A DNA stretch of 7,240 nt from Chloroflexota bacterium (lineage in GTDB: Bacteria; Chloroflexota; Anaerolineae; Anaerolineales; Villigracilaceae): contig JAJYOH010000301.1 in the NCBI GenBank assembly GCA_021796315.1, positions 1-7,240 on the forward strand. The letters run 5' to 3'. Of this stretch, positions 1-4,919 are shown one piece after another. Each line of letters opens with the position of its first letter. The stretch's first letter is position 1. The notes below the pieces were generated by a model. It ran no database searches and had not been told where the DNA came from. It was given only the letters and a program-made list of their open reading frames with translations. The translations under genes and the position numbers were made by a program.

Positions 1-1
1 A

Positions 2-1279
2 GTTTTGAAGCCGCATTATGAAACGGCGAAGAAAATGCTGGGGGTTGCGCGCAATCCAAAATTATGGAAAGCCGATGAACTGTTGAAACAATTTGCCAAT
101 GAGCGCGGTATGGGTCATACTTTTCGTGCAACGGATGTTGGCGCATATTTCGGCGAAGAAGGCGTGACTGTGCCCGATCCGTTTTTTGGCGGCCAAGGTC
201 CGGCGCGTGCGGGATGTAAACACTGCGGCGGGTGCATGGTCGGATGCAGGTACAATGCCAAAAATACTTTGCCAAAAAATTATTTGTATTTTGCAGAGAA
301 AAATGGGGCGAGAATTATTTCGGAAGCGGAAGTTGTCGATATTAAACCCCTCACCCTGAGTCCCTCTCCCAATGGGAGAGGGGTTGGGGTGAGGGAAGGA
401 TACGAGATCGCCTATCAGCGTTCAACGTCGCTTCTTAATCGGCCCCCGCAGCGGGTCCAGGCCAGACGCGTGATCCTGTCTGCGGGCGTGATGGGAACGA
501 TCAAGCTGTTGCTGAATCTGCGGGATGTCAAAAAGTCATTGCCCAAGCTTTCGCCGCGACTCGGCGACATGGTGCGGACAAATTCCGAAGCGCTGCTCGG
601 ATCGGTCGCGCGAAAATCGGATATCGATTATTCGGAAGGCGTTTCGATTTCATCCATCTACAACCACGATGAGATCACACGCGTGGAGCCGGTGCGCTAC
701 CCGGATGGCTCGTCGCTGATGCGCTACCTGGCCGCGCCGCTGATTGACACGGATGTGAGCGTGCCGGTGCGCTTGCTGCGTTTTGCCGGTTGGGCGCTGA
801 CCCATCCGCTGGATTTCTTAAAAGCGTTAGTCTTGCCAGGCTGGGCACACAACGTGACGATCTTGCTGGTGATGCAGCACGCCGACAACCGCATGCGCTT
901 CCGCATGGGACGCAGTCTCTTCACGCTCTTCCGGCGCGGCATGGTGGCGGAGGAGGAACCTGGCTACAAGATTCACGCGCAGGTGAAAGGCTCGCACGAA
1001 TTGACGCGTGAATTTGCGAAGCGCACCAATGGTGTGGCGCTGGGATCGATCGGCGAAAATCTTTTGGGCCTGCCGACCACCGCACACATTTTAGGCGGCT
1101 CACCCATCGGAAAAGATTCATCAGAAGGTGTTGTCAATGAAAATTTTGAAGTTCATAATTACCCCGGCATGTACGTCATTGACGGCTCGATCATGCCTGC
1201 CAACCCCGGTGTCAATCCGAGTCTGACGATCACTGCGTTGGCGGAATATGCGATGAGCAAAATCAGGAAAAAGATTTAG
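2..1279 (+). CDS. GMC-family FAD-dependent oxidoreductase, 5' end cut off by the window
   Basis: This is the C-terminal part of a glucose-methanol-choline family flavoenzyme, closest in style to bacterial cholesterol-oxidase-like members. The frame is open to the left edge, and the N-terminal Rossmann GxGxxG segment that binds FAD is missing, so the gene starts outside the window; the ATG at 5 is internal. Counting from that ATG, a cysteine-rich segment (C71, C74, C77, C81, then NAKNTL) is followed by the substrate/FAD domain. The C-terminal GMC domain carries HILGG (H361) and the hallmark GVNPSLTITALAE (N404), the His/Asn pair expected at the active site. Family members usually have about 500-570 residues; 424 are visible here. 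Residues 115-131 are encoded by a palindromic repeat inserted in frame. The substrate cannot be named: a sterol or other alcohol is plausible. No neighbour clarifies its pathway. Confidence 0.9.
   Translation, partial: VLKPHYETAKKMLGVARNPKLWKADELLKQFANERGMGHTFRATDVGAYFGEEGVTVPDPFFGGQGPARAGCKHCGGCMVGCRYNAKNTLPKNYLYFAEKNGARIISEAEVVDIKPLTLSPSPNGRGVGVREGYEIAYQRSTSLLNRPPQRVQARRVILSAGVMGTIKLLLNLRDVKKSLPKLSPRLGDMVRTNSEALLGSVARKSDIDYSEGVSISSIYNHDEITRVEPVRYPDGSSLMRYLAAPLIDTDVSVPVRLLRFAGWALTHPLDFLKALVLPGWAHNVTILLVMQHADNRMRFRMGRSLFTLFRRGMVAEEEPGYKIHAQVKGSHELTREFAKRTNGVALGSIGENLLGLPTTAHILGGSPIGKDSSEGVVNENFEVHNYPGMYVIDGSIMPANPGVNPSLTITALAEYAMSKIRKKI
347..395 (+). repeat. Palindromic repeat element inserted in frame in the GMC gene
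   Basis: An imperfect hairpin lies inside the coding sequence. The inner stem is CCCTCTCCC (362-370) paired with GGGAGAGGG (374-382) around the loop AAT. The outer stem is CCCTCACCC (348-356) paired with GGGTGAGGG (387-395), with an asymmetric interior loop between them. It adds 17 codons (PLTLSPSPNGRGVGVRE-like) without breaking the frame. I recognise this C/G-rich repeat type as a dispersed palindrome found in many bacterial genomes, usually between genes. The peptide is low-complexity and unlike the surrounding GMC sequence, so it is probably a surface-loop insertion. Confidence 0.85.
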
Positions 1280-1307
1280 CCACAGATTTCACGAATTTAC
1301 ACTGATT
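1279..1307 (+). repeat. Left inverted repeat of the GxxExxY cassette
   Basis: It begins GCCACAGATTT and is built of three degenerate units, CACAGATTT (1281-1289), CACGAATTT (1290-1298) and CACTGATT (1300-1307). It pairs as an inverted copy with 1694-1722. I recognise this class of CAC.GATT repeat as widespread in bacterial intergenic DNA. Confidence 0.75.
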
Positions 1308-1313
1308 GTGTTC

Positions 1314-1319
1314 AGGAGG
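1314..1319 (+). promoter_or_regulatory. Ribosome binding site AGGAGG deciding the GxxExxY start
   Basis: A consensus AGGAGG sits four bases before the ATG at 1324. It rules out the in-frame TTG at 1306, which would lie upstream of the site and inside the left repeat. Confidence 0.85.
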
Positions 1320-1323
1320 TTTT

Positions 1324-1695
1324 ATGACTGAGTTGCTTTATAAAGAATTAACTTTCGCCGTGATTGGCGCGGCCATGGAAGTACACAAAATTCTTGGTCC
1401 CGGTTTTTTGGAAGCTGTCTATCAATCTGCGTTGGAAAGAGAATTAACGTTACGCAATATTTCTTTCGAGCGACAGGTTCGACTGCCTGTGACATACAAG
1501 GATGTTTTAGTTGGAGAATATATCGCGGACCTGGTGGTCGATGGCAAGTTGATCGTTGAAATAAAAGCTGTTTCAAGATTTACCCCAAATCATCAGGCGC
1601 AAGCAATGCACTATCTAGCTGCTACCGGCCTTCGGCTCGCTTTATTGCTCAACTTTGGTGCAGGTTCGCTGCAACATACCAGAGTCATTAAATAA
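1324..1695 (+). CDS. GxxExxY family protein (PD-(D/E)XK nuclease-like fold)
   Basis: This 123-residue protein carries the family's name motif at G27-x2-E30-x2-Y33 (in GPGFLEAVY). It also has a nuclease-like signature D69-x9-E79-x-K81 (ADLVV...VEIKAV), which is the PD-(D/E)XK arrangement. The length matches the usual 120-140 residues, so the gene appears intact. The start is set by the AGGAGG at 1314-1319. The family is very common in environmental bacteria, often in several copies per genome, and its biological role is not established; nuclease activity is suggested only by the fold. The gene is enclosed by inverted repeats, which points to a cassette-like unit unrelated to the neighbouring metabolic genes. 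Family assignment is firm, function is unknown. Confidence 0.92.
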   Translation: MTELLYKELTFAVIGAAMEVHKILGPGFLEAVYQSALERELTLRNISFERQVRLPVTYKDVLVGEYIADLVVDGKLIVEIKAVSRFTPNHQAQAMHYLAATGLRLALLLNFGAGSLQHTRVIK

Positions 1696-1722
1696 TCCGC
1701 GAAAATCAGTGTAATCCGTGGC
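1694..1722 (-). repeat. Right inverted repeat of the GxxExxY cassette
   Basis: Read on the minus strand this is again three CAC-type units (CACGGATTA, CACTGATTTT, CGCGGATT). It matches the left repeat at 22 of 29 positions without gaps. It overlaps the last two bases of the cassette gene's TAA stop codon. Confidence 0.75.
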
Positions 1723-1757
1723 GAGAATGAAGAGGCGTTCAATACCTAATAGGTAGC

Positions 1758-2252
1758 TTACAACGCCGCCCACTTTCGAATCTGATCGTGATACGCTGAC
1801 CACGCCTCCCACGCGGACTGCGCCCACTCGCGCGCCATGCGTTGATATGCTTCGAGTCCATCCGCATTGGCCGCGTCAACGACCGTGATCTTTCCCATCG
1901 AAGCTGGCGGATCGAGCCAAGTAAATTGATCGCTAAATTGTGCTGCGCGGCTGCGGATCCTGATCGCTTGAGCCTCGGGCAATCCTTTTTCGAGCAAATA
2001 ATACAAGGCGATCAAATGCACAGCCACCGACTGGATCGCCTGTCGATTCGGCTTGCCCGGATGCTGAACGGCGTATGTGTCCACCGACAGGCCATGGACT
2101 TCCGGATAACCATACACACCGTAATCGCGCGCCAGTAGCGTTCCGTAAATGGCCCAACAGCCGGGCGAGGAGAGCATGTATCGGTGCGACGGTCCTTCCA
2201 TATTTGGAACGAGCGCACCGCAGCTAAAACAAGGGGTCAGGTTATTGCTCAT
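1758..2252 (-). CDS. DUF5946 family protein of unknown function
   Basis: This 164-residue soluble protein has the signature of the family I know as DUF5946. It starts with CFSCGALVP (a CxxC pair, C8 and C11), then GPSHRYM (H23), SSPGCW (C32), VHGLSVDTYAVQHPG (H53, H64) and QSVAVHLI (H79). The conserved cysteines and histidines suggest a bound metal, probably zinc, but no activity is known to me. The ATG at 2252 is preferred because the CxxC segment normally lies near the N-terminus. An in-frame ATG at 2297 would add 15 hydrophobic residues and would lie upstream of the candidate promoter. No Shine-Dalgarno site precedes 2252, consistent with a leaderless or nearly leaderless message. The gene stands alone, divergent from the small membrane protein. 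Confidence 0.85.
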   Translation of the reverse strand: MSNNLTPCFSCGALVPNMEGPSHRYMLSSPGCWAIYGTLLARDYGVYGYPEVHGLSVDTYAVQHPGKPNRQAIQSVAVHLIALYYLLEKGLPEAQAIRIRSRAAQFSDQFTWLDPPASMGKITVVDAANADGLEAYQRMAREWAQSAWEAWSAYHDQIRKWAAL

Positions 2253-2262
2253 TAGCCACAAT

Positions 2263-2291
2263 AATAAACCATCACATAGTGTTAATGTCAA
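2263..2291 (-). promoter_or_regulatory. Candidate promoter for the DUF5946 gene
   Basis: On the minus strand a perfect -35 box TTGACA (2291-2286) is followed after 17 bases by TTTATT (2268-2263), a four-of-six match to TATAAT. Transcription would begin only a few bases before the ATG at 2252, so the message would have almost no leader. Confidence 0.5.
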
Positions 2292-2307
2292 GCACATCTT
2301 AAGAGCA

Positions 2308-2316
2308 TGTTAGAAT
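2308..2316 (+). promoter_or_regulatory. Candidate extended -10 promoter for the membrane protein gene
   Basis: TGTTAGAAT fits the extended -10 form TGnTATAAT with one mismatch, and no good -35 box is visible. The ATG at 2324 starts eight bases after the box ends, so transcription would begin at or beside the start codon. No Shine-Dalgarno site is visible. Confidence 0.45.
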
Positions 2317-2323
2317 CAAAAGC

Positions 2324-2752
2324 ATGATTTTTACATTACATGGGTTAGCATTTCTTATTCCCTTAGGTTTGAGTTTCTTTGTTACATTAGGCTCGGCTTA
2401 TCTATCTTATTGGTCACGCCAAAACAAATCAAGCCTATATAAAATCATCCCAATCCTTATCTTGGCATTTCTTTTTCTATGGGCTATTTTTCTGACATTG
2501 GCATGGCGCATTCCGATTGATTGGACATTTGTTTGGTCATTCTTATTTTTACTACCAGCCTTCTTGATAGGAATAATCATAGGCATTGCAATCAATCATT
2601 CAATAAGTTTATGGGGTCCAAATATAAGTTTAAGATTGTCAAGACAAAACGATCCGAGTTTAACCATCCTGTTTTTTTGTTGGTTTTTCATGTTCGCGGC
2701 GACATGGTGGATTGAAATCATTTTTAATATTGTAGCATTGCCAATAGATTGA
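2324..2752 (+). CDS. Hypothetical four-helix integral membrane protein
   Basis: I do not recognise a family for this 142-residue protein. It is strongly hydrophobic, with four likely membrane segments at about residues 7-29, 41-61, 68-90 and 112-138. Short polar loops separate them: SRQNKSS near 31-37 and RLSRQNDPS near 104-112. Aromatic residues are abundant (WAIF, WTFVW, CWFFMF, TWWIE). No catalytic or metal motif is evident and there is no cleavable signal peptide. The gene is visibly richer in A+T than its neighbours (about one third G+C by eye in its first 120 bases) and uses ATA and TTA codons freely, which may mean recent acquisition. It ends two bases before the ATG of the pseudouridine synthase gene, so the two are probably cotranscribed. 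The length and uninterrupted hydrophobic pattern support a real gene. Confidence 0.7.
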   Translation: MIFTLHGLAFLIPLGLSFFVTLGSAYLSYWSRQNKSSLYKIIPILILAFLFLWAIFLTLAWRIPIDWTFVWSFLFLLPAFLIGIIIGIAINHSISLWGPNISLRLSRQNDPSLTILFFCWFFMFAATWWIEIIFNIVALPID

Positions 2753-2754
2753 AT

Positions 2755-3429
2755 ATGCCAACAAAAGTAATTTATCAGGATACACAAATCATTATCGTTG
2801 ACAAACCCGCCGGGCTTTCTGTTCTACCTGATGGCTGGGAAAAAGACGCGCCGTATCTTGTCAAAATGCTCGAGGGAGAATTTGGCAAAATATTTATCGT
2901 CCACCGGCTCGATAAAACCACATCGGGCGTAATGATTTTTGCGCGCACAGCCGAAGCGCATCGTTTACTCAATATGCAATTCGATAAACATGAGGCGCGG
3001 AAGATTTATCGCGCCATCGCGGAGGGCAACCCCAAATGGGATGAGCACATAGCCAAACATCCGCTGCGGGTCAATGTCGGGCATAAACATCGCACGATGG
3101 TGGACGAGAAAAACGGGAAACCGTCCGAGACGAGATTCAAGGTTCTGAAACGGTATCCGCAAAGTGCGACGGACTTTCCGCTTCACGCGCTGCTCGAAGC
3201 GCAGTTGATGACGGGGCGCACGCACCAGGTCAGAGTCCATGCCTACGCTTTGGGTCATCCGCTTCTGGGAGACATCCTTTACAGCGCGCCAGAATCGAAT
3301 CTCATCGCGCGTCCCGCCTTGCACGCGTATTCATTGACATTCACGCATCCGGCCACAAACGAAAGAGTTTCTTTTACAGCCCCCTACCCCGAAGATTTTT
3401 CAGAAGCGTTGGAACGTTTAAACATTTAA
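2755..3429 (+). CDS. RluA-family RNA pseudouridine synthase
   Basis: This enzyme isomerises uridine to pseudouridine in rRNA or tRNA. The 224-residue protein shows the family's motifs in order: VDKPAGLSVLP (15-25), the catalytic HRLDKTTSG with nucleophile D53, KIYRAIAEG, then GRTHQVRVHAYALGHPLLGD. It lacks an N-terminal S4 RNA-binding domain, so it is a short catalytic-domain-only form, more like RluA or TruC than RluC or RluD. The target site cannot be assigned from sequence alone. The ATG at 2755 gives the expected N-terminus. A TTG at 2749 would overlap the preceding stop and add only two residues. No strong ribosome site is visible, and the two-base gap suggests translational coupling to the upstream membrane protein. 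The last codons lie in a perfect inverted repeat. Confidence 0.93.
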   Translation: MPTKVIYQDTQIIIVDKPAGLSVLPDGWEKDAPYLVKMLEGEFGKIFIVHRLDKTTSGVMIFARTAEAHRLLNMQFDKHEARKIYRAIAEGNPKWDEHIAKHPLRVNVGHKHRTMVDEKNGKPSETRFKVLKRYPQSATDFPLHALLEAQLMTGRTHQVRVHAYALGHPLLGDILYSAPESNLIARPALHAYSLTFTHPATNERVSFTAPYPEDFSEALERLNI

Positions 3430-3439
3430 ACGTTCCAAC
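3408..3439. terminator. Perfect inverted repeat between convergent genes, possible bidirectional terminator
   Basis: The left arm 3408-3422 (GTTGGAACGTTTAAA) and right arm 3425-3439 are perfect complements over 15 bp around a two-base centre. It covers the last codons and stop of the pseudouridine synthase gene and lies 11 bases beyond the end of the leftward DUF1015 gene. A convergent position fits a shared terminator, but the stem is only moderately G+C-rich and neither side has an immediate T run. A protein-binding palindrome is an alternative. Confidence 0.5.
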
Positions 3440-3450
3440 CTTCAAACCGA

Positions 3451-4767
3451 TCACGAAATTTTTCTTGCTTCCATATAAAATCTTTTCGCGCGCGCCTCGC
3501 CCATCGAAAAAGTTTTGCGCGGCAATGCGCCATCCAGAATGACCGTCTTGAATAAATCGGATTTGCTCATGCCGGGCAGATAAAACCCGGCGTTATTCGG
3601 CTGACTGCCGAGCCGCACGACAACATCTTCGCCGTGAACGTAATCAATTTTCTCCGCGCCGCCGTCTTTCATGAATGGATCGAGGAAAACCTGGACGGTG
3701 CCGACCGGCAGGTTGGACGATGGATGCGATATCTCGACCACACCGAATTTTTTTCCGCCTCCCACCAGACCGATGGCCTGCTTCTGACCATCAGCATTAT
3801 CCACCACCTTGACCATTTCCTCCGCGCTCGCAACTTCCCTGTACGAAAAATTCGCGCCGAATGTTTTTTCAAGCGACGCCAACAAATTTTTCTTCAAGCC
3901 GAACAGCACGCGATGGATGGGTTCAAATTCCAAACCTTCATCATGGACATTTTCAATTTCAACCAACGCGTAACGCGAAGGATGATCCATGCCAACCTGC
4001 GGCTTGTTCTTTTCCCAGATGGCTTTGGCAGTTGCAAGCGAATGATTGCCATCGCCCATTGCAAAAAGCAAAACTGGTTTATCTTTGCCAATGCCATATT
4101 TCGCGGCAAAAGTTTCCGGCTTGGCTAGATCGCGCAAGGCCTCGACAACTTTATTCTCGAAATCCGCGTTGACTGCATAACCGGAAAGATGTCCGCTATC
4201 GAGCATCAAATCAAAATCATAAAGTTTTTCAAGTTTGGATTTCGCCGCGCTCAACGGTTCGATGACTGTGTGCTTGGGATCATCGATCAAAACCAAAATG
4301 TGCGGCAATTCCAGCGCCGCGCCTTCGCGGATCTTCATGCGCGGCGGCAGGCGCTCGATAATAGTTCCTTCGGTCGCGCGAATGAGACTCGTCGAACCTT
4401 TGTTGTAATCGTAATGCTCCAGATCGAGCGCGAGGATGACGCCTTTGCGGGTCTTGCCCGCGACTGTCCGCTCGACATAAATCAGTCCTTTATGCGGCTG
4501 AAGGATTCCGGCATCCAAATATTTTTCCATCGTGGCCTGAATGTTTTTGATGCGTTCGGCCTCGCCCGGTTTTTCCAGATACACTTCAGGGAAAGTCAAA
4601 TTCAATGTGGATGGCGCGTCGCCGACGATCTTTTCAACTTGATGCCAATATTCCGGCTCGGAGGTGAATTGGTCGCAGGCGATGACAGCCCATTTTTTCA
4701 AGTCCGTGCCGGGTTTGGGAAGATAGACTTGCGGGATTTGAATACCAATGTCACTGATAATTTTCAT
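3451..4767 (-). CDS. DUF1015 family protein
   Basis: This 438-residue protein carries the full set of DUF1015 motifs: AVIACDQFTSEPEYW (27-41), VGDAPSTLNL (48-57), RATEGTI (130-136), RLPPRMKIREGAALELPH (139-156), MGDGNHSLATAKAIWE (237-252), VHDEGLEFEPIHR (274-286) and the C-terminal LPRKTFSMGEA (415-425) with KRFYMEARKI (428-437). Length is normal and the gene is intact. Its function is not established. From memory, DUF1015 genes are often found beside serA and serC in clostridia and other bacteria, which is the arrangement here: it follows serA on the same strand and serC lies just beyond. I infer a role tied to serine or phosphoserine metabolism. The GDGNHS segment could form a catalytic or ligand-binding site, but that is speculation. 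The start has GGAGA four bases upstream. A 152-base gap holding palindromic repeats separates it from serA, so cotranscription is likely but not certain. Confidence 0.93.
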   Translation of the reverse strand: MKIISDIGIQIPQVYLPKPGTDLKKWAVIACDQFTSEPEYWHQVEKIVGDAPSTLNLTFPEVYLEKPGEAERIKNIQATMEKYLDAGILQPHKGLIYVERTVAGKTRKGVILALDLEHYDYNKGSTSLIRATEGTIIERLPPRMKIREGAALELPHILVLIDDPKHTVIEPLSAAKSKLEKLYDFDLMLDSGHLSGYAVNADFENKVVEALRDLAKPETFAAKYGIGKDKPVLLFAMGDGNHSLATAKAIWEKNKPQVGMDHPSRYALVEIENVHDEGLEFEPIHRVLFGLKKNLLASLEKTFGANFSYREVASAEEMVKVVDNADGQKQAIGLVGGGKKFGVVEISHPSSNLPVGTVQVFLDPFMKDGGAEKIDYVHGEDVVVRLGSQPNNAGFYLPGMSKSDLFKTVILDGALPRKTFSMGEARAKRFYMEARKIS

Positions 4768-4771
4768 TGAG

Positions 4772-4776
4772 TCTCC
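4772..4776 (-). promoter_or_regulatory. Ribosome binding site GGAGA for the DUF1015 gene
   Basis: Read on the minus strand, GGAGA precedes the ATG at 4767 by four bases and supports that start. Confidence 0.7.
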
Positions 4777-4788
4777 ATTGAATCAAAC

Positions 4789-4913
4789 GTCATTGCGAGG
4801 GCGCTTTCCCCGAAGCAATCTCGCAATTGAAATTAGGGGATTGCTTCGCCGCCTTGGTCTCGATACACCCCGAAGAACGCGGGGCTACTCGACCAGCGGC
4901 TCCTCGCAATGAC
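4789..4913. repeat. Composite palindromic repeat between serA and the DUF1015 gene
   Basis: This stretch fills most of the 152-base gap. Its ends are perfect 12-bp inverted repeats, GTCATTGCGAGG (4789-4800) and CCTCGCAATGAC (4902-4913). Inside is a second inverted pair, CGAAGCAATC (4811-4820) and GATTGCTTCG (4839-4848). A third, imperfect hairpin spans 4856-4894 (GGTCTCGATACACCCCG against CGGGGCTACTCGACC). I recognise both the GTCATTGCGAGG/GAAGCAATC type and the GGTCTCGATAC/CTACTCGACC type as dispersed bacterial repeats, so one may have inserted in the other. In a serA transcript the region would fold strongly and could attenuate or protect the message. Confidence 0.8.
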
Positions 4914-4919
4914 ATTATG

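Larger units (their letters stand above)
1279..1722 (+). mobile_element. GxxExxY gene cassette bounded by inverted repeats
   Basis: A 444-base unit consists of one GxxExxY-family gene flanked on both sides by 29-base imperfect inverted repeats (22 of 29 positions match). The left repeat begins at the last base of the upstream GMC stop codon and the right repeat begins inside the cassette gene's own stop codon, so nothing else fits in the unit. There is no transposase. I infer a non-autonomous mobile or repeat-associated gene cassette. The symmetry is seen directly; mobility is inference. Confidence 0.5.

Noticed and set aside
5..7. ATG at position 5 as the true start of the GMC gene
   Set aside because: The frame is open to the window edge and the conserved FAD-binding N-terminus is absent, so the gene starts upstream.
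1306..1323. TTG at 1306 as start of the GxxExxY gene
   Set aside because: AGGAGG at 1314-1319 lies between it and the ATG at 1324, and the extra six residues come partly from the inverted repeat.
1743..1755. TACCT-AAT-AGGTA hairpin as a terminator for the DUF5946 gene
   Set aside because: The stem is only five base pairs, A+T-rich, with no T run on the minus strand; it is likely chance.
2253..2297. Longer DUF5946 protein starting at the ATG at 2297
   Set aside because: The extension precedes the usual CxxC N-terminus of the family and would lie upstream of the best promoter, which is read through the same bases.
2749..2754. TTG start for the pseudouridine synthase
   Set aside because: It adds only two residues and has no ribosome site; the ATG at 2755 gives the normal family N-terminus.
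3634..4770. Plus-strand open frames of 164 and 193 codons across the DUF1015 gene
   Set aside because: They lie antisense to a fully conserved family protein and show no recognisable domain or ribosome site.
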